NCBI GenBank assembly: GCA_004794655.1
Contig: SMMW01000567.1
Location: forward strand, 3,542,501-3,606,500
Source: Marisa cornuarietis
Taxonomy: Eukaryota; Mollusca; Gastropoda; Architaenioglossa; Ampullariidae
Length of the DNA: 64,000 bases
Reading direction: 5' to 3'
Part shown: one piece after another, positions 1-12,600 of the stretch
How the letters are laid out: each line of letters opens with the position of its first letter
Numbering within the stretch: position 1 is the first letter of the stretch
Translations under genes and position numbers: made by a program
Notes under the pieces: model-generated
The model's database searches: none
Seen by the model: only the letters and a program-made list of their open reading frames with translations
Told to the model about the DNA's origin: nothing

Positions 1-934
1 ATGATATTATTAAGGATGATTCCAATCTGCAGACTGCATTCGGTATAGCTTACATTGCCCAAGTCCTTTGGTGGGTAGAACCTGCCGACAACCCTCATCA
101 TGTAGCGGATGGCTAAAACGACTTTAATTACGAAACCTGCAGTCATAACCCACCTCTTTTAGTGCTTAGGTAACGTGTTCGCCCTCGCTTCCTCCTTTGA
201 GCTCACAATGGTGACGTAATCATATGATGCAGATGATCCAATCGCTACGCTAGATGATTTAAAAAAAACATACAAAGAAAAGGGTGCAGCAACGAGAATC
301 CCGTGTTTCCTGCATATGTGCATAAACAGCTTACACATGCCAAGTGTGTCACAAGTACGAGAGAAAGGTTGTTAGACAGGTAGTGCAAGGATGGGTGCTC
401 TCGCTTCTTATTTGAGAGCTATAACACTTGCCGCCTCTTAACACACTATACCATTTTCTTCTTTTCAACGTCGTGCATTTCATTTTGATGCATTAGCAAT
501 GGATGATTATAAATAGGCATTCGTATGTCACATAAAATGGCAGTTCGTGCAAGGGGGCAACTGCGGACAGGATGTATGACGGACGGCGATTTAGAAGCAG
601 CTAAGATTTCGCTACAAATGTCGATTAAGGACATGACGATGTATTTAGCGAAACATCAGATTAAAAAAAAAAAAAAAAAAAAAACCTACACAGCTAAGGA
701 AAACTGATTATGGGAGCTGGATGAAAGTTTAATTAATACTAGAAAGACTGATAGATGATAAAGGATCGCGCGCCTATAATGATAGAAGAAACAAAGATCC
801 ACAACGGAGGTATTAAAACAAACTTAGCGACTTAATAATAATAATAATAAAATTCTGCGTACTTCAGACGAAGAGACAGCTTAGTCTTTCCTTTAACCTT
901 CGTGGTTGTTTGTGGAAAGGAGGGTGGGTTAAGT
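1..934. other. Non-coding stretch, no gene seen
   Basis: I see no splice-flanked coding segment or recognisable protein on either strand. The open frames are short and overlap a poly-A run near 662-684 and an (AAT)n run near 833-850. It lies well past the apparent 3' end of the minus-strand gene that begins at 14422, so it is probably intergenic. Confidence 0.6.
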
Positions 935-1235
935 TAAAACTTTATTAATCCACAAGGGCAATTACAGTAGGAGCCAGTGGCTCCCAAAGGGTCTGTCTGG
1001 TCCGTCCTCCGCTAGGCTCAGGAGGGTTCAGGAAGGAGGCCAGGACTGGCCTACTCATTGGTGTTTTGAGATCACATTCGGCCTTGCCTGTGCGTCTCTG
1101 CCTCCATCCAGGATGATGTAGGTTGTCTCAGTGCCCGAACCATGACGATTGCCTCCTCTTGCTGGTTGCAAGAAGTAGGTCCTGGGGACCGCGCCTTGAG
1201 TGTCAGCCGTGGGCGTAGACGCTAGTTTGTTGCTT
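935..1235 (-). mobile_element. Probable 3' end of a non-LTR retrotransposon (LINE)
   Basis: Read on the minus strand, this stretch is G+C-richer than its surroundings and ends near 940 with AATTGCCCTTGTGGATTAAT followed by AAAGTT. That form, a short hairpin-like GCCC...GG block followed by ATTAATAAAGT, is a common 3' terminus of RTE/I-like LINEs in animals (family knowledge). No reverse transcriptase frame remains, so it would be a heavily 5'-truncated copy. The assignment rests on the terminal motif and composition only. Confidence 0.35.
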
Positions 1236-3140
1236 AGTCCACAAAAAGTTCAGAGGTTCTCGAAGGGTTCAATCTTCCTGGGGTTCTGTCTTGTGGGCAG
1301 TGTAGTTTGTGACTGCATTGTAAAAGCTCGTTCACCAGAGTTTGAGCGTATGATACATTTTTGTTTTTGAAAATAATTAGTTTCACGTAGCTTTAGCTTC
1401 CCTCCCACTTTGCAAGAAACAATAAATTTTGCGAAAGGGTTTTGACGAAGTGGTAAAGAAAAAGGGAAGCAACTCTTTGTACCCGATCCCGATTTGTCAT
1501 TAGAATAGCCTCCACTTGTCAGCACTATTGCACACAATAAATGGTTGCCAGTCTACACATGTGTGGGCACAAATGTTCCGCTTTTCATTCCCTTAATGTT
1601 GCAAGGGCACCGAATAGGTGCGGACCAAAGTCATCCAAGGTTATATAAAGAAGTCCTCTGGGCTGTACCAATGTTCGATAGTTTATTTTTTGTCATTCAA
1701 AATTATCGAAAATGCGTTGTGCGGTTGTTTCATTGTTGAAAACTTTTACTTTTGTTGGAGTACATTCAAGTAAAGAACATTTCGTGCGTCAGTTATCCTT
1801 CATCCCACCCACACCAGGTGCTCGACAGCCTGTCACACATCACCATCCACACAGTGGATTTTTGTGCACTGGACGATATTTCCTTTAATTTGTAACTTTG
1901 GGGAAAGTGGAGAGAGGTACCATTTTGTCTAAACTGCTGGAAGCATGCACCTGACAATGGCTCACAGTAATAACACTAGGCATTTAAAAAAAATCAATTT
2001 TAATTGCAAACGAAACATGACACTTGCTACTTTAGCAAGCAAATATCTTTATATAGTGAACAAATGGCTCACTCAGTAAAATGGTTTCCTGCAATGCTTT
2101 CTCTCACAAATACCCACATGAGTATATGCATGTATACACACACCCACACACAGTAAAGGTGGATTTCTTATACAGATGACTAAATTCGCTGTGTCAGTTT
2201 TGATGCTACTACTGTTCTGTAGTGATATATGCACACTTCCCTTCTTTGTTGACTGTGTGTCTCCTTAACTACTGTATAACCACCATAGGTTTAATGTACA
2301 ATCTCTTGCAATAAAGCAAACAAATATTCTTTGAGCTTTAAAAAGGCATACGCATTTTATTAAAAAAAAGTGGCCGCATAAATTATCCCATTTTCTCCGA
2401 AATATGACTAGAACTTAAAATTTCAGGCCACTGTATGCAGCGAGAATTTCCTGACAAATGGAATTCACATCACGCCTGCAACCTTACAAGACAAGAAAAC
2501 CTGATAACCTCTTTCCTGCATGCCTTAGCCCATAGTCTGTTGACGGTGAGTAACATGGGTGCAAAACAACAAGCCTGTATAGCCCACTGCATTGACGAAC
2601 GGCATGCACATTGAGGTAAGGAGGATCGAAGTTATTGGCCTGACTGGCCAGCTGGCAGCTTAAAGGGCCAACAAGAACTCCACCTCTCGTGGTTTTCATA
2701 AAAATGGACATTCCCAAAAGCACTAATGATGATTCATCTGCACTGACCTAAGCCTGTAATTATAGTAAGGGGTTCTACATACACCACTACCTATCATTAA
2801 AATAAAAGAAATTCTAATGTATCTTGGCACAAAACACTGCAGACTTTGCATCTTATGTTTTTTTCCTCTTTCTAGCTAGATCAGCAAGAACAGATGAAGA
2901 TAACTGCTGAACACATCAAGTATGCAACATCAGAACAGGTGCTTGATAAATAAATTTTCCCAAGTTTTCATGAACTGCTTGAGGTCAAACAAATTTGATG
3001 CTTAACAAATCAGAAGTCAACTTACAAAAATCAAAGTGAACCTTATCATCCCCTGTTGGATTACCTTTTATATATGCTACTGTATTAACAGGGAGAGAGA
3101 AAAGGTTAACAAAGTCAGTGTGTGCTAAATCCCATTAACA
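1236..3140. other. Intergenic DNA, no gene seen
   Basis: A+T-rich DNA with short A and T runs. No exon with plausible splice sites and no known protein similarity was found on either strand. A second minus-strand AATAAA lies at about 2356-2361 and could be an alternative distal poly(A) signal for POLR3E. The short minus-strand frame around 2484-2723 has no flanking splice logic and is treated as chance. Confidence 0.5.
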
Positions 3141-3146
3141 TTTATT
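3141..3146 (-). promoter_or_regulatory. Candidate poly(A) signal of POLR3E
   Basis: The plus strand reads TTTATT here, which is AATAAA on the minus strand. It is the first canonical hexamer downstream of the POLR3E stop codon (3689-3691) that I found and would give a 3' UTR of about 0.55 kb. The position is plausible but there is no transcript evidence. Confidence 0.4.
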
Positions 3147-3688
3147 CAGCAGGCATGGCTGCTGAGGTAATGTCAATGATTCATGAAAGTGTATTTTTGC
3201 AATTCTGGTCCACAAAAAATTAAACTAAGCAGGGGGCTAACAACTAAGTGATTTTCCTTTTGGTTTAGTTCCAAAGGACAGGGTGGTAAGCAGAGGGCGA
3301 CCATAAAACGAAGTTATGATAAACTGCCCGGAACTCCAAACTTAGCTTGCATTGTTTAAAATGAAAAGACATACATAAATGTCGCAGCACTTGTCAAGCC
3401 AACCTTCACCCACTGTTTCTACTTCTACACATCCTTAGACAAGTCCAGAGATGTATGTTGTCAAGTGCATGCATACATGCAAAACTACTCACACCCACAT
3501 TTGCACACACTGGACCAAACAAAAGGCAGTCACGTACATTGCCCATGCAGACACATGCAATTATGCTTGTACCCATAGCTCTGGGGCAAAGTTAATGGCG
3601 ATCACAGCTGTGCTTTGGCTGAATGTTTGGCAGATGCATGGGTACAGCAAAAAAGACACCCCCCCCCCACCAAAAAAAAAGCCCTGTA

Positions 3689-6600
3689 TCAACTGTTAGT
3701 TGTGCCCTTGAGATACCACATGGATCCATGCCACTCACACAGATCCTGAAATCAACATGGGAAGATAATGGAAGATCACCTTAATACATAAACATTTTTC
3801 AATAATAGAAATCAAATCACACTAACAACCTAACCCAACAACACTCGGTTCAACATACAGATAAGAATCACTATGATAAGCACTATGATAAGACAAGTAT
3901 GTCTTGTGCTTTCTAGACAAATTTCTAAACACTTGTTGCCTTTTGACTGGTTAATGATTTCAATCGATACAAGAACTGTCTGCTAAGAATTTAAGATTTC
4001 AAAAATTGCCTGTTAAACTATATGTTGCGTTGACATTTTGGGTTAACCCTTTGAGCCTGCACCACCAGTTTACAGGTGGCAGTCAAAATGCCGTATTGCT
4101 GAGCCACCGGTAAAGCGGTGTGTAACACTTGCGTTGGGTTTTGCGATTGGTTTAAACCTATTTTCACCAGCCAATCAGAGAAGCCATACTATCTGACATC
4201 AGCAAATTTCGTACAACATGTCTGGTCCCTTTCACTGTGTTTTTTGACCGTGTTTTGGAGAAAATTGGATCAAGTTTTTACCATGAAGCGTACAGAGCCT
4301 CAACCTGGCCCATACAAGGGTAAAATCAGCGACAAAGTGTGCACGAAAGCAACTTTATACAACGCAGAAAGTAAAGGATATGCTGGATGATTTATCAGAA
4401 GTAGAGTACGATAATGATTACTCTGACAGTAAGACAGATTTTGAATCAGATAATTTGGTCACAGACAGTGATGTTAAAATGAACCACAGCCTACATTTTC
4501 CCACAGACTCAGGTGATGTTGACAGTGCTCGAGATGGCTGGAATAAGCTATATCAGGCAAATGACGTGGAGTTTGATGATTCCGAATGAGGATCAATCTT
4601 TTATCTTTTATTCCAACTAAAATATTGGCAGTAAATGTTCTACACCTAATATTAGCCAGTTTTGGCCCAGGAGCTCAGGAAGGAAGGCTCACATATGCTC
4701 AGGAGCTCAGGACTCAAAGGGTTAAAAAGTACATTTTCCCTTAGCATGATAGTCATACCTTCATTAGGCTCCTCTTGACCATACAAATATGGATAAGTAT
4801 TCTACCAAGTCTTAACATGGCAGTTACACAAAATGGTTAAATTCGGTAAACATATGGCCCTACTTGGTTAAACAGGTTATTTAGTAGGACTAAGTTACAC
4901 TTAGCATGACCCCTTAGTTTAACACAACAGTCACAATACCTTTAGCATTTTTTTTGCCTGGGCTTCAGAGAACTCCTGGCCATACTGTTCCTTTAGTTTG
5001 GCAATGAAACCTGTGCTTTTGATGCGATGTGCTGACTCAAACATTGATAATAGCAACTGCCGAACCTGAGAAATACAATCCAACCTATGTTACACTAACA
5101 TTTTCAACAATGACATTAAGAGCCCTGAAAGTTGGAAATAATTCAGTCAATGCACTGCTTCAACTATAAAGAAAACAAGCTTTTGGATGCTTCAAAATAC
5201 TATTGTAAAAGAGCCCACCCTCAATGAAGACCTTAGTTCTAAGATTTTACTTTTTATAATGTTGTAGCTTCCTGCTGCAAGCAAATCCTGTTTGTAGGGA
5301 TGAATAGGACAGATTATTACAACACTTACCTTGTCAGATCTGTCTCCTGTGTTGACTAGTGCAAACATTACATCTTCTTGGACATTAGGAGGCCACTGCA
5401 TAAAAAAATACCATAATTTTTTTTCTCATTTCTCTAACAAAGAAATGGTAAAATTACCCTTAAAAGCCAAATCTTTAAAAAATATATGTCAGACATTTAA
5501 AGTTCACATTAAAAAAATGCAGGAGAAAATTCTATGCTATTTATATTTTAGGAACATATGGGAGAACTTTACTACAGAAGGAATCCTGCAGCAAATTAGC
5601 CATCTGTTAGGACCCCAAGACCTCAAAGTACACATTTTTACCACAATTTTAATAGTGGAATTTTAGTGATAAATAAGTAAATGATGCACTTGCAAATGCA
5701 ATCATAAAGAACACTCCAACACATACATCCACCCCTATAAGTACTAAACTATATAATAACCTTATTATTAAGCTTTGCTCCTCCAACTGCCACAAAAGCT
5801 GCCTCCAACATTTTGTCTGATACACCAGATGCCAAAATATGTCCCGGAGGACACTGCGATAAATGCAAGAAGAATAGTCGCTTTGTTTCCTTCAGGCTCA
5901 ACACTTGCTTTTGAACGAGCACTTCCTGGGCAAACCCCTCTAGCTCTTTTTGAAGCAAAACGTTGTCTCTACCTTGCACAGTATTGTCTCTGTCCTGCTC
6001 CTTGCCATCACCATGACTGTTCATGCCTCCAAACTGGTGTCCGTTATTAAGTAATGGTCCATTGACCTGAGCATTTTGCATTGAGTTGTAACACAGTTCC
6101 ATGGGCTCACTTTTTGGATAGTATCCATCCCGAGAGAAAGACGCAACATCATAACTGTCTCTCTTTTCCTGCGTGGATGCGTCAGTTTCCATATCACTAA
6201 GATCTGACATGGAGCGACCACTTAGTGTACGCTTTCGTTGAGATGACTTGGATAAGGCTCTGCGGCGCCGAGGTTTCTCAGCATTCTGGTTCATGAGCAC
6301 TATTTCAGCATCTTAAAAAACAAATAAAAAAGTGAAACACCAACCATTCCCATGACATAGAGAATAACAGGTTAACATGAAAAAGGCATCACCTGCCACT
6401 GCTTACAAATGTTTAATGTCAGTAAAATATATATATATATATAGCTGTATATATCCCAGCTGCAGTTTAGATATACAGTCAACTCATGGATAGGATATGC
6501 ACATGAATGCAGATGGTTGAACAGCTCATTCTCTTTCCAGAGTGTTTAGTTATATGTATATGTTTGAACTGGTGTAACTGTTTTCCTAGTTTAACTGGTA

Positions 6601-9600
6601 ATATGGATGTGTACTGGTTTTTAATATGTGCAAGAGAGACTGTAAATGCCAGCATAAATGAATTGGATGAAGTCAGTTTACATTTTTTTATAGCCTGTGT
6701 TTATGTTTTATGCCAAGTGGTGCCCTCATGTTACCGTTAACAGATAAAACAATTTCCTAAAAATGATTAACAAAGATACTTTGTATTTGTAAGGTTTTAA
6801 ATCTTTTCATTGTTTTTGCATAAGTTAAGCAAAGAATTCAAATACCTTTGGCACGTTTATTGGCATCAGGTGGTACTTTAAACTGTTTCTGCAGCTGCTG
6901 GAATCTCAAGTCCCATAGCTCTCGCTGCCTGCGTGTTACATCAGGATGTCTGCAGAGCAAAGGATTTTTAAGAAATCCTAAAAGTTAGTAGCTTTAAAAA
7001 TCTTCTAGTTGGTTAATTGCTGTACATCAGCTCACAGAAGTCAAGTGTGTATTAAAAAACCCATGTTTATTATTCCTACAACAAGAAAAAAGTTAACTAC
7101 TATGTTAACTACTGAGCTAACCTTTGTGATCCAGTCACATTAAATAATTTTCATTAAAATATATATGTAAAAAAAATATTTTGGCAGAATCAGAAAATTA
7201 TATATATATATGTGATTAGAGTCACGTTAAATAATTTTCATTAAAATATATATGTAAAAAAATATTTTGGCAGAATCAGAAAATTATATATATGTGATTA
7301 GAGATACATTGTATGTTTTATTTTGTAGAAAATCCTGATGCCTAAAGATGAACACACACATTCTCAGCAAACTTTTGATAACAACAAATTCCAAAAAGTA
7401 AAAACATACCTTTCAACAAATTCACGATCATAGTCATACAGAAATTCCCAGCCATGAGAGGTTCTCAGTCGTGACATCTGCTCTAAAATATCTTTTACAT
7501 CCTCAGAAGGAAGCTGCAGGTTAATCAATTTTGTTGCACAATGTTAGATGCAACAGATGCTTGTATTCTTCAATCGCTCTACGCTTATCCAGAGGTTTAA
7601 ATATTGAGTACACTTTCATGACCATTGGAAAGTTTTTAAAATAATGATATTGCTACATGAACAAATTAAAATAAAAACAAACCAAAACAACTGCAAGCTA
7701 AAATTTCTACTGTTTCTGTGAAATCATGCAGCTGTATATTAAAGGCATCAGAAAAGAAAACATGATAACTGAAAAAGAATAAGCTCACCCCTGAAATTTC
7801 TTTGCGTACCACATACTTGTTGTGTGTGAATTTCCACATCTATAAAAAATTTAAACATAAGTTATATATCTATATAAAAAGCAAGTTCTTAAAATTAAAA
7901 TGATGAAATACCAGTGACAAAATCCAATGCCTTGATATCACAAATGTCAATGTTATACACCATATACAAACTAATAAACAGATCCACTTTGACTGTATTC
8001 AACGCCCCCACTTACCTAGCTCAGAAATTTTGTGTGAAAATGTACAACAAAGTTGCCATGGTTCAAAAACTCAAGATGTCTTGATATTGCAAGCCTATTA
8101 GAAATCATAATGCTGCCCAAAACAGACTATTTTTGTAAAGGTAACATCAATGGTCCTAATGCCAGCAGAAATCAGAAAGCAAAGTTTGAATCCTAAAACT
8201 TCTTAAAACACAGTAAAAGTACAATGAATACGTGGGCCATAATTACAGTCGGACCTCGCTAAGTCGACCTTCCCTAAGTCGAAAACCTCCCTATATCAAA
8301 TTGTTAGTTCCCGGCCATATTCCATAAGAACAATGTATATTTTAGATCTCCTTAACTGGAAGATTTTTTGGCTTTCAACCTCGGTTAGTCGAATTTTGAG
8401 TCATCACCAACCAGACGCAACTATTCCAAACTGTCTCAAGAAAGACACTTTTATCCCATTTTCCTTTCATCTTTGTGTAAAAGGTTTGTTGCGTGCTCTG
8501 TTGCGCAGTGGACAACTGACTCTCACACCAGTTCCCCCTTTGAAGTTGACCTATTCAGGGGAACTGGCCGACACTAGACTTTTCCCACGGCCGTCCTTCT
8601 TCAAGTCGAGGGGCCGCACACCACTGGTCAAGATTTATGGCCACCCGCCTTAACAATCCTTTCAGGCGGTGGCGGTGGTAACTTGACCAGTGGACCGTTG
8701 GTGGTTCACATGCAAACTTACTCACTGTGAAAAATATGTTTTCTACACTTTGTCAGTCTCTTATCGGGACGAGCACTGAATAGAGTTCGTGTCGGTGTGG
8801 TTTTTCCCATGCCGTACGTGCCGCGGAAATGGCAGTACATGCATCCGTATAAAACGATAATACTGTATAATAAACGGTTATACTACAGTAATTTAGCTGG
8901 AAAAACAATGTCCTTGATTAACCTGCGCATATTACGCCATTTTCCCTAACTCGAAAACTTCGTAAGTCAAATTTTTTTTCGTGTCCCTTTGAGTTCGACT
9001 TAGGGAGGTCCGACTGTACATTATTACTTCAGCTTGACAAAATATGTCTGTCTTCTGTTTCTGATAATACAGTGGATGTAAAAATAAACATTACATCTAC
9101 AATTCATTTCTAGGAAGAAAGATTAAAAAAAAGACTTACAATAAAATCTCGGCCGTTGCGGAGGAGCTCAAATGATATGCCACTGTTTTGACTGCAGCTA
9201 TCTTTAGGGTAGAGGATATCACTGTAATGCAGCAGGTTTATCCAGTCAAAACAACAGCCAGACAAGATTGAAGATTTAACTGTCAAATAATTTCTTATCT
9301 CAGCCTTATGCAATCGCAGGATGAAAAAGCAATTTAGTTTCTGATGTAGTAAAACAGCTTTATGCATGGCATGAAAAGCACATAAAATAAACATCCTCAC
9401 ACCTTTTCACTACCCAGCATCCTTGCACCATGACAGCCACCTGCTGCAACACCCGTAGCGCAGCTTCCGAATCTGTATCTTTTGGCAGGAGCTCCATCAG
9501 CTGAGAAAACCTCATGACCTTTACTGGAAAAATGCAAGATCATTCACCCAACTGAACAAGACATGTTATAGGTATCAACAAGATAAATTCTACATGAATG

Positions 9601-12600
9601 GTATTCTTACACTATAAATGTGGAATGCATATGATTTTACATTAAAGCAAGGTTCAAAAGTCAAATGCAGAGAAAGGGGTTAAGTTCATTTTTTTTTAAA
9701 GTTTAGTCTAGTCAAAATAGATATAGAAATCTATTAAAACACAAGAAACATAGGTCATAGAAATATTTAAAAAAATCAACAATTCATATTTTGAACAGAT
9801 ATACAAAATATACCAATCTTCTGATGTTACCACTTTACGGAAAACCTACATGAAAACCCTAGTGCACACACTCTCTAGTGGATTCACGGGAGAGGAATAC
9901 AGCTGCACACATAAGCACAAGGTCTTACCACTGGTCATAAGAGCCCGGATTTGATCCTGCAGAGGCAGACTGCGAAGCTGTGTGAAAGACAGGACATTGT
10001 CTGGCATGGCTGGTTTATTACTGGAAAAGAAAAATTTACTTTAAAATTATTTGTATCATTCTTTATAGCAAACATTGATACAATTATAGAGGATGGCTCT
10101 ATGGTCTTAGTGGTTAGCGTACTTGACACTAACAAGCCTTGAATCCGTGATTAAAACATTCTCCCAACTACACAGAACTGACAGGGCCCTCACTTGTGAG
10201 GTAAAGCATGCCTGAAGGATAAGGCTGAGCTCTGTCTACCGCACACCAAGGTCACAAACTTACAGTTTACCATTCCTAGACTACCCTAGGGAGAGGATTG
10301 AGCCCTGCCTACCATGTAGCTCCCCAAATCACTGTGAACATATTTTAAACAAAACTTACAACCAAACTTTACTGTTTTATGAGAGACAGCTATTAACTGG
10401 CAGGGCTAAGAGGAGATTTATTCCTTTGCCCATTACTCCTTTGAGTAGGCTGTGCATGTGCACACACGTGTATATGTGTGTGTGAGACATGGGTTTGTGT
10501 GGGTGAGTGTAGGCTATGAATAACATTTATCTAAGCATGTCAATGTTAAATGTTCAACAGTAAAAGGTGTATAAACACTCCCTTTTAGGAGTAATGTGCA
10601 TTTTTCGTTTTTTCTTTTCTTTTAAATTCCTGGAGGATTATGTACATGAATGTCTGTCACGAGGCAATAAATTTGTATTTATGTTCATATTTTGCTCCCA
10701 GATATTTACAGAAGAAACAGACATATGTACAATAACTCCTACCCTAAAAAAAGTCAAAACACACACACACGTGCCCACTGCTTTTCTGCCAATTTCCTGT
10801 GACTTTTCCAGAGACATTCACAGCCCAACACATTCTTGTTCCCCTCACCCTGACCTTACCTCTTGCCATCCACAACAGGCGGCACAAGTAATGACAGATA
10901 CTCTTTAGGTAATAAGTGGAACTGCTGGATTTTCTCATCACAAGTGATGGCGTACAGAAGATGAAGCTCTGGTTCTACACGATCATCCTTTTACAAAACA
11001 ACAAGCAACCTTTTTAACCTACCAAATATCAATTTATGGAAAGAGGAAACACAAGATATCTCAAAGCTTACAAAAAGAACACATTTCCAAAATTTCTTCT
11101 TAATAAAATGGGATAATGCAGGAAAACAAAATGTCCCATATTATAAAAGTGTTTACTTGATGTAGTTGTGACTTCCATCTCCATTTCATTCTTTGCTCAC
11201 TTTGAGATGTTATCATGCTAACCATAAATATCCACCAAAAATGCAAACGGGTCACTTACATGCAAATTATGAAAATCCACTTTACACCAAGGCTCATCAT
11301 CAAGCTTCTTCTGCACATATTCGTAAGATGCCATGCGCCTTGCTTTTGCTTCTTCACTCTCATGCTGAGCGAATTTCACCATGACTGGTTTGGCTTCTTC
11401 TTCTGTCTCATCCTGAGATGAATCTCCTGAGGAAAGAAAAACATGAACAATTTGTTGTTGAGCTGGTCATCTATTTATGGTATTACATTGTGTGGTAGTG
11501 TTATGTTTCATGAGAATGGAATGTGTATTTATTTATGTCAAAGCCAAACACATTGGTTACAGCTATTACTCTTTAAGAGAGTCATGTCGTGCATGACGTA
11601 ACATGCTACTAAAAAACAAAACAAAACAAAACAAAAAACCCTCGATCCATACCCGGATCTCCAACCCTGTTTCCAGCATCAGATTTCATGTGTCTGCTGT
11701 CAGCTCTGTCAAGGTAATCAAACGAAGGACGCATCTGCACCACTGCATGGACTGGAGTCAAGTGCAGTTCATCTGTTAATATACATCATTTATAGCTCTC
11801 TTAAGAGTGAACTCAAATATGGAAATCAAGACATGAAACTAAAACATACCTGCACACATTTAAAAGAATGCCAGTTACTGTGAACTTGCCCATTGTCATA
11901 GTAGGTTTGAAAAGATCTATCAGAGATTTTCCCCAAAGTGCTTTTCACAGAGTGGCGAGTGGAAATTACCTTTTGAAGGATAAAAGAAAAAAACAACACA
12001 GCAAGAAAAAAAAAACTTGTTAATTTTAAAGTTTTGAAAAATGCCCCTAATTATATATGGAAACCCTCATCCCACCTCTTCAAGAATGTTCTACAGCTCT
12101 CTTCAGATACCACACAATGATGCATTTGTTAAGATATATAGTGAAAAATGTTCTGTAACAAGCTAACATTTAAAAATTGCACACGTTTATACCATTCTTG
12201 AGAACTCCGACAGCATATCTGTGAGTGTTGGTGGCACAGGGTGCTGACCTTAGGATCTGTCTGTCCATCTTACCGCTGCAAAGTAAAATCACAAGTATTG
12301 TAGTAACAATAACAAAATAATAATCATGAATATCTTAACCCTACAGGCAAACTCACTGCACTTTACACATCCACAGTATCCAGAAGAACATTATAATAAT
12401 TTTTTGTTTGGTCTATGACAAAGAAATGAAGAACAGCAAAATGTCACCTTTAGTTTCGTGTAGAATGCCACAAAGAAGTCAACATTATGTATATATATTA
12501 ACCTAACGTCTATTCTGATATGATAAACAAAAATGGGTGACAGGTAGATACAGGATGGGAATGGGATAGGGACAACAATGCTCCTGATGAGAAGGTACAC

